Shown here piece after piece: positions 27,450-36,641 of a DNA stretch of 64,000 bases (position 1 is its first letter; each line of letters begins with the position of its first letter). The position numbers and the translations under genes are program-made. Origin of the DNA: Chryseobacterium sp. OV279 (GTDB taxonomy: Bacteria > Bacteroidota > Bacteroidia > Flavobacteriales > Weeksellaceae); assembly GCF_900128945.1 (NCBI RefSeq), contig NZ_FQUD01000001.1:558001-622000 (forward strand), in the 5' to 3' direction. The notes beneath the pieces are model-generated. The model was not told the origin of the DNA. It searched no databases and saw only the letters and a program-made list of their open reading frames with translations.

Positions 27450-29207
27450 ATGGAAAATAAAGTTATTAATATTTTAATTGTTTTAGTTTTTTCTGTGATT
27501 TTTGTTTCGTGCCAGTCTTCTAAAAAGGAGGAAGTTAATGGTTATTTCAGGCATATTAATGAAGAAGTTTCAAAACTGATCTATCAGAAAGAAAAAATTA
27601 AGGAATTAAAAGCAAGAGAACAAAAAAAATATGAAAGTACAGGTGAACGTAAATACCAGATAAGCAGTAAGTATATTGAATTATTTTATGATTTTAATGA
27701 TACTGAAGATAAAAACGATGAATTCGGTTTAAGTCAAATTCCAATAGTATATGAGCTATTAATATTGAATAATAATGAGTATGATTATATTACTATTGCA
27801 TGTAACTTTAATCTGGCCCATCAGTTTGAACATAAATCGCCTAAGCTTTCAATGCAGTTTCTTGATGAAGCCATTAAGCTTGATGAAAAATCGGGTAAGA
27901 AATATTACCTTCCTCATCTTTATCATTTAAAAGGAAGGCTGTTCTTCAATGATAAAAAATATACTCAGGCCATGATTTATTTTAAAAGATCACTTCAGAG
28001 TCTAAGTAAAACAAGACCGAATCTTATATATATATCTTCCATGCACAATAATTTTGCATTGTGTTATGAAAAGATGGGGCGTATGGAGCTCGCAGTAAAA
28101 GAAACTACAGAAGCGTCCAGAATTCTGGAAAGTGCAAAAGATCTAAGTCCGAATGAAACTGCTTTTTTAGTAAGTGTTAAAGGGAATATGGGATTTTATT
28201 ATTATCAAATGAAAAATTATGCTGAAGCAGAGCGGCTTCTTGTTCAGGAATTTACGTTTTATGCGGATAAAAGGGATAGGTATCATGAACTAACAGTAAA
28301 TCTCGGAAATTTATTTAAACTCTATAATGAAACCAACCAAAATAATAAACTGAAAGAGGTTATAGATTTTGGGAGTTCCATTGAACCACAATTACAGGCT
28401 ATATCTGATAAGATTTTAATGAATGAAATGATTCAGTCTTATTATTTAAAAAAGGATGATCCACAATCTGTAAAATCCTTATGTAGAAAGTTAGTCTTAC
28501 TGCATGATAAGAACGAAGAAAAATCTTATCAGAAGCTGACCTATATATCAGATATACTTAACAGTTTTATCATCAGGAATATTGATCAAAAGAATCGGCA
28601 CAGAATCGATGATCAGAAACTAAGCAACAGCTTAATGTTGATGATGGTAGGTAGTCTGGTCATTATTTTTGGAATCACCATATTTATTATAAGGAATAAC
28701 AATAAAAAAGAGAAGGAACTGGCTATGAAAGAAAAAATTATTCTGATAAAGAATAAAACAATCTTAGAACAGGATTTAAAACGCCAGGAAGAGAAGATAA
28801 CCAATCTGCATTTAAACCTTAATCTAAAGATAGAAACTGAAAAGACGTTCTTAGAAAATATAAGAAAGATGAAAAAATCAAAAAATATCGATGCTGAACA
28901 AATCGTTACTGATCTTTTTCTTAAAATTAATAATCTTATCCAGATTGATAAAAAGAACTATGACTTAATAAGCGAAAGTTCCATGGAAAATAAACAATTT
29001 ATTCAAAAACTTTCGGCAAAATTTCCATCTTTGACCAATAACGAGCTTAAATTCTGTGTGTATTATAAATTAGAGCTGTCTTCCAAAGAAATATCAATTC
29101 TTGAAAATATAACAGAAGGCAGTACAAGAGTGTACAAAACTAAAATAAAAAATAAGATGAATATTGGAAAAGAAGCAGATCTGAATACTTTCTTAAAAAG
29201 TATTTAA
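27450..29207 (+). CDS. TPR-containing membrane regulator with C-terminal helix-turn-helix
   Basis: 585 residues from the ATG at 27450. A lipoprotein-like signal ends at VFVSC; TPR-type helices run over about 110-330 (YDYITIACNFNLAHQFE, LYHLKGRLFFNDKKYTQAMIYFKRSL, NNFALCYEKMGRMELAV), then a TM helix near 395-415, a coiled coil, and a C-terminal HTH (LSAKFPSLTNNELKFCVYYKLELSSKEISILENITEGSTRVYKTKIKNKM). This TPR-TM-HTH design is common in Bacteroidota and is thought to couple an envelope signal to transcription. Target unknown; no partner gene is adjacent. Confidence 0.82.
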   Translation: MENKVINILIVLVFSVIFVSCQSSKKEEVNGYFRHINEEVSKLIYQKEKIKELKAREQKKYESTGERKYQISSKYIELFYDFNDTEDKNDEFGLSQIPIVYELLILNNNEYDYITIACNFNLAHQFEHKSPKLSMQFLDEAIKLDEKSGKKYYLPHLYHLKGRLFFNDKKYTQAMIYFKRSLQSLSKTRPNLIYISSMHNNFALCYEKMGRMELAVKETTEASRILESAKDLSPNETAFLVSVKGNMGFYYYQMKNYAEAERLLVQEFTFYADKRDRYHELTVNLGNLFKLYNETNQNNKLKEVIDFGSSIEPQLQAISDKILMNEMIQSYYLKKDDPQSVKSLCRKLVLLHDKNEEKSYQKLTYISDILNSFIIRNIDQKNRHRIDDQKLSNSLMLMMVGSLVIIFGITIFIIRNNNKKEKELAMKEKIILIKNKTILEQDLKRQEEKITNLHLNLNLKIETEKTFLENIRKMKKSKNIDAEQIVTDLFLKINNLIQIDKKNYDLISESSMENKQFIQKLSAKFPSLTNNELKFCVYYKLELSSKEISILENITEGSTRVYKTKIKNKMNIGKEADLNTFLKSI

Positions 29208-29524
29208 TTATTGGCTATTTTTTAATTCATTTATTTCAGAATCAAGCGCACAAAAATTTATATTGACTTCATTTCAAGCTTCTGATAGATTATTTTCACT
29301 TTTTGAATGGAAGTTTACCTGTTTTTTCTGCCATTTCTTTATTTGCTGATATGGAAACTTAAAACATTGATATTCATTTATTTATGTTTGTGTAGTTAAC
29401 AATTTTTTAATGATAAATCAATATACAGTTAACGAAAAGTAACGCTCCAAATGCTTGATTTTTATAAGCTGTGATTTACTTTTGCTTCATCATTTCAAAA
29501 CAATCTTCAAAAAAAGTAATAGAA
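29208..29524. other. Intergenic region with the promoter of a small membrane-protein gene
   Basis: 317 bases, no gene. It contains the promoter at 29455-29484; the remaining DNA is AT-rich without recognised features. Confidence 0.65.
29455..29484 (+). promoter_or_regulatory. Promoter of the 48-aa membrane-protein gene
   Basis: TTG (29455-29457), 19-bp spacer, TACTTTTG (29477-29484): a textbook Bacteroidota promoter, ~40 nt before the ATG. Confidence 0.75.
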
Positions 29525-29671
29525 ATGGAGAACTACACGGATGATGAATTAAAAAAGAATGCAAAAACCTATAGGCAGTTCAAATGGCTGAAAAGGTTTG
29601 AGATAGTTTTTTATCTGGCATTCCTGGTATTGATTATTTATCTGGTACTGAATGTTATTAAAACCCGATAG
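29525..29671 (+). CDS. Small single-TM membrane protein (48 aa)
   Basis: 48 residues from the ATG at 29525, which fits the promoter distance; the longer frame from 29471 would begin upstream of the -7 box. The N-terminal half is charged (MENYTDDELKKNAKTYRQFKWLKRFE) and the C-terminal half is one TM helix (IVFYLAFLVLIIYLVLNVI). No family recognised. The good promoter supports expression. Confidence 0.6.
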   Translation: MENYTDDELKKNAKTYRQFKWLKRFEIVFYLAFLVLIIYLVLNVIKTR

Positions 29672-29746
29672 GATTTTTTATGAAAGGTTGGGAAGCTTAA
29701 AAAAATTCTGGAGGGTTTTAAAAAACACAATTGATGAAAAAAAAGA

Positions 29747-29774
29747 AATAACCGCTTGTTTAAAAGCGGTTATT
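29747..29774. terminator. Bidirectional terminator
   Basis: 11-bp perfect arms AATAACCGCTT / AAGCGGTTATT. The T-run (TTTCTTTTTTTT) is on the minus-strand side, so it mainly ends the copper operon. Confidence 0.88.
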
Positions 29775-29813
29775 CTGTTGTTTAATAGTTTTGAATGGGT
29801 ATCAAACTCTATT

Positions 29814-32126
29814 TTAATAATTTAATGAAAAGCCGACACCAAAACCCATATCACTGTCGTAATGCGTACGGAAATCAATGTTTTTATTGATCACATAGCG
29901 TAGCTCTGCCATATATTCCATATCGGTATTCACCATAAATCCTCCTCTTATTCTTCTGGAAATGGGAATGTCCTTACGCATCAACTGCAGACGGACAATT
30001 CCATCGTGATACACCTCGGCCTGGAAGGTGACAAGCATAGGTAAGGTGTACATAAAACCTAAGCTAACCGCTTTTCGGAAGTCTTTTTCATTGGTCTGTC
30101 CAAATAAATTGGTTTCACGTGGATCTATTCCCATTTTACGGTAGCGCCAGTCGAAGCCGATAAAAGGCATGAACCACTGCATTTTTCCGATATATCTTCC
30201 TAAATGAGTTTCCATTTCATAACCATGCATACTGTTGTATCCTAAACGCCATTCTGCACCCAAAGACCATCTTGAATTTTGTAACATCACCTGACCGTCA
30301 TTCCCGTTAGTCGCGAAATCATTCTGTGCCATAAAGTGAGGCATATTGCTTTCCATCTGCAAAGCTTTGTATGCTTTTTCTTTATCGGGAAGTCCCGGAT
30401 TCTTATAATCACCAACCGCAAATACTCTGTTCATACCGGCCATCATATGGTAGAGGATGTGGCAGTGGAAAAACCAGTCTCCTTCTTCATTAGCTAAAAA
30501 CTCAATGGTATCTGTTTCCATCGGCATTACATCCAGTACATTTTTCAGTGGAGATCTTTCGCCCTTACCATTAATGACCCTGAAATCGAAACCGTGCAAG
30601 TGCATCGGGTGTCTCATCATCGAGTTATTATGAATAGTAATTCTTAATATTTCTCCTTTCTTTACCGGGATTTTGTCAGTTTCAGTAAGTACTTTGTTGT
30701 CCATGCTCCAGACGTAGCGGTTCATATTTCCTGTCAGAGTAAATTTCAGTTCTCTCACCGGAGCATCTTTAGGAAGCGTTGTGTTGTGAGGAGATTTAAG
30801 CATGGCATAGTTCAGAGTAACAATGTCTCCCAGCGCGTTAGTATTGTAACGGTTGGCATCGTTATCCATATTCATATCCATACCCGTACTCATGTTATGC
30901 TTGCTGTGATCTTCTTTTTCTTTTTTCTTTTCCTTTTTCTTTGGATTAGCCTCACCGGTAATTTCAGGATACATCACCACATTCATGTCCATTTGGTTCA
31001 GACTCATTTTCATTCCCATATCGTTCAGATCACCATTCATTTTCATCATGTCATTCATCATTTTCATGCCTTCGAAATATTTCAGACGCGGAAGAGGTGA
31101 AATGAGCTGTTTGATGCCGTTACCCACATAATAACTGGCAGATTGGGTTCTGTCCTCCGTGGTAGCCAGGAACTCGTAAGCCCGACCGTCTTCCGGAATA
31201 GTGACCACGATGTCATAAGTTTCCGAAACAGAAATGATTAACCGGTCTACTTCTACAGGTTCTACGTCGTTCCCGTCATTGGCGACAACTGTTATTTTAC
31301 CACCGGCATAACGAAGCCAGAAGTAAGACGAGGCACCTCCGTTTGAAATCCGTAGTCTGACTTTATCACCAGCTTTAAGTGGTTTTCCGTCTACACTTTT
31401 CAGATCTGTAGTATTATTTCCGTTGATTAATATTTTATCATAATACACATCACTTACGTCCATTGCTGTCATTCGCTTCCATTCATTCGCGATCTTGGTT
31501 TTAAAATATCCTTCTCTGATGGCTTCTGCGTAGGATTGCGTTGCATTTTTCTTAATTCCGGCCCAATCGTTGGCATTATGCAGCATTCTGTTGATGTTAT
31601 CAGGATTAAGATTGGTCCATTCGCTTAGGATAATGGGAACGGTAGGCAGATCATCAATTCCTTTTCTGAAGGTTTTGTCATCGTTACGTTTCTTCATGAC
31701 AAAATTCCCATACATTCCAATCTGTTCCTGTAATCCGGAATGCGAGTGGTACCAGTGGGTTCCATGTTGAATGATAGGAAAACGATAAGTATAGGTTGCG
31801 CCCGGCTTTATGGGTTCTTGCGTTAAAAAAGGAACACCATCTTCTTTATTGGGTAAAAATACACCATGCCAGTGCAAAGACGTGCTTTCCTTTAACTGGT
31901 TGTGGACTACAATTTCGGCAGTATCACCCTCCGTGAAAGTAAGCGTAGGCATAGGAATCTGTCCGTTGACTGCAATCGCTCTTTTTTCTTTACCGGCATA
32001 AGTGACGACCGTGTCCTTTACATAGAGCTGGTATCGGACAAGCTTTTGTGCGAAAACTATTTCCGAACACAGCAGTATAAACATCACTGTCAGTAATTTT
32101 ATCGGGATATTTTTGGGTATATTCAT
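29814..32126 (-). CDS. Multicopper oxidase fused to a CopB-like outer-membrane domain
   Basis: 770 residues. Residues 1-27 are a signal peptide. Three cupredoxin domains carry all copper ligands: HWHGVFLPNKEDG, HWYHSHSGLQEQ, HPMHLHGFDF and HCHILYHMMAGM. A Met/Lys/His-rich insert (MGMKMSLNQMDMNVV, then KKKEKKKEKEDHSKHNM, about 360-425) fits Cu(I) capture. The last ~165 residues, after the oxidase, are beta-rich (WSLGAEWRLGYNSMHGYEMETHLGRYIG...MGFGVGFSLNY) and resemble CopB barrels, which are normally a separate protein. Expected role: periplasmic oxidation of Cu(I) in copper tolerance. Last gene of the copper operon. Confidence 0.92.
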   Translation of the reverse strand: MNIPKNIPIKLLTVMFILLCSEIVFAQKLVRYQLYVKDTVVTYAGKEKRAIAVNGQIPMPTLTFTEGDTAEIVVHNQLKESTSLHWHGVFLPNKEDGVPFLTQEPIKPGATYTYRFPIIQHGTHWYHSHSGLQEQIGMYGNFVMKKRNDDKTFRKGIDDLPTVPIILSEWTNLNPDNINRMLHNANDWAGIKKNATQSYAEAIREGYFKTKIANEWKRMTAMDVSDVYYDKILINGNNTTDLKSVDGKPLKAGDKVRLRISNGGASSYFWLRYAGGKITVVANDGNDVEPVEVDRLIISVSETYDIVVTIPEDGRAYEFLATTEDRTQSASYYVGNGIKQLISPLPRLKYFEGMKMMNDMMKMNGDLNDMGMKMSLNQMDMNVVMYPEITGEANPKKKEKKKEKEDHSKHNMSTGMDMNMDNDANRYNTNALGDIVTLNYAMLKSPHNTTLPKDAPVRELKFTLTGNMNRYVWSMDNKVLTETDKIPVKKGEILRITIHNNSMMRHPMHLHGFDFRVINGKGERSPLKNVLDVMPMETDTIEFLANEEGDWFFHCHILYHMMAGMNRVFAVGDYKNPGLPDKEKAYKALQMESNMPHFMAQNDFATNGNDGQVMLQNSRWSLGAEWRLGYNSMHGYEMETHLGRYIGKMQWFMPFIGFDWRYRKMGIDPRETNLFGQTNEKDFRKAVSLGFMYTLPMLVTFQAEVYHDGIVRLQLMRKDIPISRRIRGGFMVNTDMEYMAELRYVINKNIDFRTHYDSDMGFGVGFSLNY

Positions 32127-32151
32127 TTTTATATTTCTTGTTAAATGAAAC

Positions 32152-32607
32152 TTATTCCTGCGTTTCTAACCATTGGGTTAAAAGTTTGATCTGTACATTA
32201 TTCAGCTTTGCATTGTGGTGCATGAGCGTGTATGAAGACATAGGCATTTTTTTAGTTTCAATCTGTTTCTTTATTGAGGTTATTAATCTTTTTTGTTTCC
32301 GCTGAGAATAGGAGTTCCATTCACTAAAGTTCAAATCTTCCTTTGCCTCTTTAATGTGTTTTTCCACTAACAAACTTCTGGCTGGCTGGATATAATCATA
32401 CCATTCATAATTGGTATGATTGCTGTGACAATCGTAGCAGGATGTTTGTATGATCATCTTTATTTCAGCAGGCATATCAGAATAAGTCTGCATAAAATCG
32501 GTTGTAGCAGGCTGCCCCTTATCTACATTCGGGGCAGGCTGATAAAGCTGTATAGCAATAAAAACGAGAAGCAGGATAGTTCCCATAATTTTCAGTGCTT
32601 TTTTCAT
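32152..32607 (-). CDS. Haem-binding domain protein (CYDCHSN cytochrome-like), copper operon copy
   Basis: 151 residues with an N-terminal membrane anchor (KALKIMGTILLLVFIAIQLY) and one CxxCH site in TSCYDCHSNHTNYEWY. It is a paralogue of the protein at 23255-23716, with similar length and layout. It lies 25 bp before the oxidase gene and 1 bp after the DUF3347 gene, so it is surely cotranscribed. It may pass electrons to or from the oxidase (inference). Confidence 0.88.
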   Translation of the reverse strand: MKKALKIMGTILLLVFIAIQLYQPAPNVDKGQPATTDFMQTYSDMPAEIKMIIQTSCYDCHSNHTNYEWYDYIQPARSLLVEKHIKEAKEDLNFSEWNSYSQRKQKRLITSIKKQIETKKMPMSSYTLMHHNAKLNNVQIKLLTQWLETQE

Positions 32608-32608
32608 C

Positions 32609-33271
32609 TTAATATTCCTTTTTTACGGAACCACAATTCGACATTTTGCTGCCGTAGTAAGGATTTTTGATCGCTTTTGTTTCGCTGATCCAGACAGCCC
32701 CTTTTCCGTCATTAAACATTGGGCAATAATCACGGTAAAGCTTTTGAGTTGTTCCGAATAGCGCAATAAGATCAGCCATATCCTGGCTTAATGGTGCCAT
32801 GTGTTCTCTCTGGTGATCTATTTTTCCAACGTTCTCACCAATGTGTTCTACATTTTCTTTGGCATCATCTGCGATATCCATATATTCCTTGTGTTTATCG
32901 GCAGGAATAGATTTCATGTCTATATTCTTTATGGTAGCCAATAACTTTTTCCCGGCACTGGCAGCCGCTTTGTCGTTATCTGCTGTAAGTGCATTTTTCA
33001 GCTCAAGATAATCCTTGATGATCGGGGAGATGGAAAAATTTTTTACCTCTTCTTTCACCGGAGCTTTTGTCTCTTTTTCATTGATAGGTTCCGCAGATGC
33101 GTTAGCAGAAGTTTGCTCTGACGGCTGTGGTGCTTGAGTTTCCTGAGTTTCTGTAGCAGCAGAAATATGTTCAGCATGTTGATCTGTATTTTTATTGGAG
33201 GCTTCTTTACATGAAAATAAGGTAAGTCCTGTTAGTGCTATTATAGTAAATGATGAAAATATATTTTTCAT
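32609..33271 (-). CDS. DUF3347 domain lipoprotein
   Basis: 220 residues from the ATG at 33271, chosen because it opens a lipoprotein signal (MKNIFSSFTIIALTGLTLFSC); an in-frame ATG 13 codons upstream is less likely. After a Glu/Thr/Ala/Pro-rich linker comes the DUF3347 helical domain (IIKDYLELKNALTADNDKAAASAGKKLLA...) ending in the family's CPMFNDGKGAVWISETKAIKNPYYG motif, in which the Cys and Met are candidate copper ligands. DUF3347 domains also occur in CusB-like adaptors. Confidence 0.88.
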   Translation of the reverse strand: MKNIFSSFTIIALTGLTLFSCKEASNKNTDQHAEHISAATETQETQAPQPSEQTSANASAEPINEKETKAPVKEEVKNFSISPIIKDYLELKNALTADNDKAAASAGKKLLATIKNIDMKSIPADKHKEYMDIADDAKENVEHIGENVGKIDHQREHMAPLSQDMADLIALFGTTQKLYRDYCPMFNDGKGAVWISETKAIKNPYYGSKMSNCGSVKKEY

Positions 33272-33334
33272 TGTATGAATATTTTTAGTTGTTAAAGTTT
33301 TGAATATCATGACGGGATGCCATGAACGTTTAAT

Positions 33335-34216
33335 TTATTTGTTGTCAATGGTTTCTACCGTACTCCCGCAGGTGATCATTTTTGAACCGAAAAACGGATT
33401 TTTGATCTCGTTTTCCAGACTCAGCCAATCGGCTCCTTTCCCATTGTTGAACATTGGGCAGTGCTGATAATAGATAGGAGTATTGTAGGGAGATATTTTA
33501 GCCAGATCATAAATGCTTTTAGCCAGTAGGGCAAATGTTTCTCTCTGCTTGGAAATGTCCCTGGCTGAGGCTATTTTTTCTGTATTAGCTATCAGATCCT
33601 TTGTTACTTTCATCCAAACCATATGTTCTTCAGGAGAAAGTTTCGTCATTTCAATAGTTTTGATGGCTGCCAGTAACTTTGTGGCTGTTGCAGATGCAGC
33701 TCCTGCATCGGTTTTCACTAAAGCATTTTTTATAGCAAAATAAGTATCGAAAACAGGTGTCAATGGGGACATATTCTGAACAGGAGTAGTTTCTGCCTGA
33801 ACCATTTTACTATGATCATGACCGTTGTGGTCGGTGGTCATATTCATTCCCGCATCTTTGTTTTTAGCTACCGGTTTCAATTCTCTGGTATAATGACAAC
33901 ATTCCGGCAATGCGGCGTAAATATCATCAGGAGCTAAGAATTTTTCACTATCGAAACCTGCCAGGGCAATTCGTTTTAAGATCTCGTCCTGATTGGTCGT
34001 TTGGGCATCATAAGTTAAGGTAGCCATTTGGGTATCTTTATTCCAGCTCACGGCAGCTGTTTTCTTAAGGTTACCGGCTTTTTCTATCATACCTTTACAG
34101 ATATCACAGCTTCCATAAATCTTTATGATTTCTGTCTTTGTATTTTTAATTTGGGCATGCATTGTCCATGTGATCAACACAGTAAATGCAACCAATATTT
34201 TCGATATTAATTTCAT
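33335..34216 (-). CDS. Secreted heavy-metal-associated (HMA) plus DUF3347 protein
   Basis: 293 residues from the ATG at 34216, which opens a signal peptide (…VLITWTMHAQ). An N-terminal HMA domain has the metal-binding GSCDICKGMIEKAG (CxxC). A His-rich linker (TTDHNGHDHSKM) joins it to a DUF3347 domain ending in YYQHCPMFNNGKGADWLS. The protein should bind Cu(I) in the periplasm and act as a chaperone for the downstream oxidase (inference). First gene of a four-gene operon: HMA-DUF3347, DUF3347, CYDCHSN protein, oxidase. Confidence 0.9.
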   Translation of the reverse strand: MKLISKILVAFTVLITWTMHAQIKNTKTEIIKIYGSCDICKGMIEKAGNLKKTAAVSWNKDTQMATLTYDAQTTNQDEILKRIALAGFDSEKFLAPDDIYAALPECCHYTRELKPVAKNKDAGMNMTTDHNGHDHSKMVQAETTPVQNMSPLTPVFDTYFAIKNALVKTDAGAASATATKLLAAIKTIEMTKLSPEEHMVWMKVTKDLIANTEKIASARDISKQRETFALLAKSIYDLAKISPYNTPIYYQHCPMFNNGKGADWLSLENEIKNPFFGSKMITCGSTVETIDNK

Positions 34217-34341
34217 TGGATGAATTGTTTTTAAAAGCAAAAGAACGGTACGATCTATCGCTTCGTTTATAAACTGAAAATGTTGAAAACTAAGTGTGTT
34301 TTAGAAAAAAAACGCACAGTTTAGGCTGTAATGATTTGAAA

Positions 34342-34698
34342 TTAGCCTATTTTAGGAATTAGCCATATGGACAGAAACCCATTTGAAATTGCGGTTTCGT
34401 ATGGTGAAAAAGAGATGAAATTAAAGTTTTTTAGTTTTAAAAAATTAAAATCATACTTGTTGAAAAGAGTAGGATTGAGATTTGAAACGGGACATTTACA
34501 TAAAGGACTGTTGCATTTCCCATTACATGTTTTTGAACCACAAAACTCACAATGATGTTTCTTACCCGCTTTTACAGTTTTGGCCTCACAGCTTGAGGAT
34601 TTCGCCGGAGAAAACTTTAGATCACAGGCATAGGTCTGTTTGGGCATTAATAAAAAACCCAGCAGAATAAAAATGAATATGTACCTGTGTTGAAACAT
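34342..34698 (-). CDS. Secreted Cys-rich small protein, possible metal-binding peptide
   Basis: 118 residues with a signal peptide (…LLMPKQTYA). The mature N-terminus packs nine Cys and two His in ~50 residues (YACDLKFSP, SSSCEAK, HHCEFCGSKTCNGKCNS, LCKCPV), like a metallothionein or a metal-scavenging peptide. The C-terminus (FNFISFSPYETAISNGFLSIWLIPKIG) is hydrophobic. No family recognised. Its place just upstream of the copper operon, on the same strand, suggests copper binding, which is inference. Confidence 0.6.
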   Translation of the reverse strand: MFQHRYIFIFILLGFLLMPKQTYACDLKFSPAKSSSCEAKTVKAGKKHHCEFCGSKTCNGKCNSPLCKCPVSNLNPTLFNKYDFNFLKLKNFNFISFSPYETAISNGFLSIWLIPKIG

Positions 34699-34872
34699 TT
34701 CAATGCAAAAATAATAATTTATTTTCGTTCAATAAGATATATATACACTTTTAATATGTTTTTTAGTGTAAATGAAAAATATTAAGAGATGGATTACTGT
34801 TGTATAATATTGTACTTATTGACTTTGCTATAAAAATTTTATCAAGGATAAGATAAAATGCCATAGGTGATA

Positions 34873-34913
34873 AATAAAAAAAAGCAATCAACTGTATATC
34901 AGAAGATTGCTTT
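34873..34913 (-). terminator. Terminator of tRNA-Gln
   Basis: Arms AAAGCAATC / GATTGCTTT and a T-run on the minus strand lie just downstream of the tRNA. Confidence 0.85.
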
Positions 34914-34919
34914 GCTAAG

Positions 34920-34990
34920 TAGACCCACAGGGATTCGAACCCCAACTGATGGTACCAAAAACCAGAGTGCTACCGTTACACCATGGGTCT
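34920..34990 (-). tRNA. tRNA-Gln(TTG)
   Basis: On the minus strand: 7-bp acceptor stem AGACCCA/TGGGTCT, D arm with AACGGTAG, anticodon stem TGGT/ACCA with loop TTTTGGT (anticodon TTG), T arm with TTCGAAT, and A as discriminator. The CCA is not encoded. Confidence 0.95.
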
Positions 34991-35177
34991 GCTTTATTTT
35001 GGTGGCGCGAAATTATAAAAAATATTTGATTGAAAAAAATATTTTTTGGCAGATTAACAACTGAAAAAGTAGTGTTTATCTGTAATTATATGATTTTTAA
35101 TAAAATAGATCAATGAATATTTTTGTTTTGTAAACAATTTTATAGGGTTCAATTTTCAACGGCTAATAATAAAATCT

Positions 35178-35218
35178 TATCTTTGCAAAAAATTGGGCTC
35201 CAAAAGTTGGAGATACCC
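35178..35218 (+). promoter_or_regulatory. der promoter -7 box and leader hairpin
   Basis: TATCTTTG (35178-35185) matches TAnnTTTG. A compact hairpin CTCCAA-AAG-TTGGAG (35198-35212) flanked by GGG/CCC follows at the start of the transcript. Confidence 0.5.
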
Positions 35219-35247
35219 ATTAATAATTTCATTTATTAAACATTTTT

Positions 35248-36558
35248 ATGTCAAATATTGTCGCAATCGTTGGGCGTCCCAACGTAGGAAAATCCACACT
35301 TTTTAACCGTTTACTAGAAAGAAGAGAAGCCATCGTAGATTCTACGGCTGGTGTTACCAGAGACCGTCATTACGGGAAGTCTGACTGGAACGGAGTAGAT
35401 TTTACAGTTATAGATACCGGCGGATATGATGTAGGAACGGATGATATTTTTGAAGAAGAGATCCGTAAGCAGGTTCAGCTGGCAATAGATGAGGCTACGT
35501 CTATCATTTTTATGATGAATGTAGAAGAAGGCCTTACTGATACCGATTACGAAATTCACGAACTTCTGAGAAGAGCAAATAAACCCGTTTATATCGTTAT
35601 CAATAAAGTAGATTCTGCCAAAGAGGAAATAAATGCTACTGAATTCTATCAGTTAGGAATTGAAAAATATTACACGTTGTCTTCAGCTACAGGTTCCGGA
35701 ACGGGAGAAGTTTTAGATGATATCGTTAAAGATTTCCCTACAACAGATTATAAAGATCCTTTCGAGGGATTGCCGAAAATTACGATCGCAGGTCGTCCTA
35801 ATGTTGGTAAATCTACTTTAACGAATGCTTTGCTTGATGTAGAAAGAAACATCGTAACTGATGTTGCAGGTACTACAAGAGACAGTATTCAGACGCTTTA
35901 TAATAAATTCGGACACGAATTTGTTTTAGTTGATACGGCCGGAATGAGAAGGAAATCTAAAGTAAATGAGGATTTGGAGTTTTATTCGGTAATGAGATCT
36001 ATTCGTTCTATTGAATTTTCAGATGTTGTGATCATTATGGTGGATGCAACGCTTGGCTGGGAATCTCAGGATATGAATATTTTCGGTTTGGCACAAAAGA
36101 ACAGAAAAGGAATTGTGATCGTTGTGAATAAGTGGGATCTTATTGAAGATAAGAAAACCAATACCGTTAGGGATTTTGAAAATTCAATTAAAGAGAAGAT
36201 CGGTCAGTTCAGTGATATTCCAATTCTTTTTGTTTCAGCATTAACGAAGCAGAGAATCTTGAAAGCCGTGGAAATGGCAATGGTTGTATACGAAGACCGT
36301 AAGAAAAAGATCAAAACTTCAAAATTAAACGAAGTGATGCTTCCTATTTTTGAGCAGACTCCGCCACCGGCTAACAAAGGAAAGTATATTAAAATTAAAT
36401 ACTGTGTACAGCTTCCAACGCCGTCACCACAGTTTGTATTTTTCTGCAACCTTCCTCAATATGTAAAAGAACCTTACAAAAGATTTACTGAAAACCAACT
36501 GAGAAAGCAATTCGGGTTTACCGGAGTTCCTATTGAAGTGTATTTCAGACAGAAATAA
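35248..36558 (+). CDS. der: Ribosome biogenesis GTPase Der (EngA)
   Basis: 436 residues with two tandem GTPase domains: GRPNVGKSTLFNRL...DTGG...NKVD in the first and GRPNVGKSTLTNALL...DTAGMRRK...NKWD in the second, then a C-terminal KH-like domain (VQLPTPSPQFVFFCNLPQYVKEPYKRFTENQLRKQFGFTGVPIEVYFR). Der is needed for 50S ribosomal subunit maturation. The length is normal. Monocistronic, with a terminator before upp. Confidence 0.98.
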   Translation: MSNIVAIVGRPNVGKSTLFNRLLERREAIVDSTAGVTRDRHYGKSDWNGVDFTVIDTGGYDVGTDDIFEEEIRKQVQLAIDEATSIIFMMNVEEGLTDTDYEIHELLRRANKPVYIVINKVDSAKEEINATEFYQLGIEKYYTLSSATGSGTGEVLDDIVKDFPTTDYKDPFEGLPKITIAGRPNVGKSTLTNALLDVERNIVTDVAGTTRDSIQTLYNKFGHEFVLVDTAGMRRKSKVNEDLEFYSVMRSIRSIEFSDVVIIMVDATLGWESQDMNIFGLAQKNRKGIVIVVNKWDLIEDKKTNTVRDFENSIKEKIGQFSDIPILFVSALTKQRILKAVEMAMVVYEDRKKKIKTSKLNEVMLPIFEQTPPPANKGKYIKIKYCVQLPTPSPQFVFFCNLPQYVKEPYKRFTENQLRKQFGFTGVPIEVYFRQK

Positions 36559-36563
36559 AAAAT

Positions 36564-36596
36564 AATCCCTTTTAGATTTTTCTAAGAGGGATTTTA
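36564..36596 (+). terminator. Terminator of der
   Basis: 13-bp arms AATCCCTTTTAGA / TCTAAGAGGGATT (one G-T pair) with a TTTT loop. Confidence 0.85.
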
Positions 36597-36641
36597 TTCA
36601 TATTAAATTTAATATTTTTAATAAAAAGTTTTTTCAGAATA

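Noticed and set aside
30786..31100. His-rich plus-strand frame (HIHIHTRTH...) opposite the multicopper oxidase
   Set aside because: It is the reverse complement of the Met/His codons of the oxidase insert, not a separate gene.
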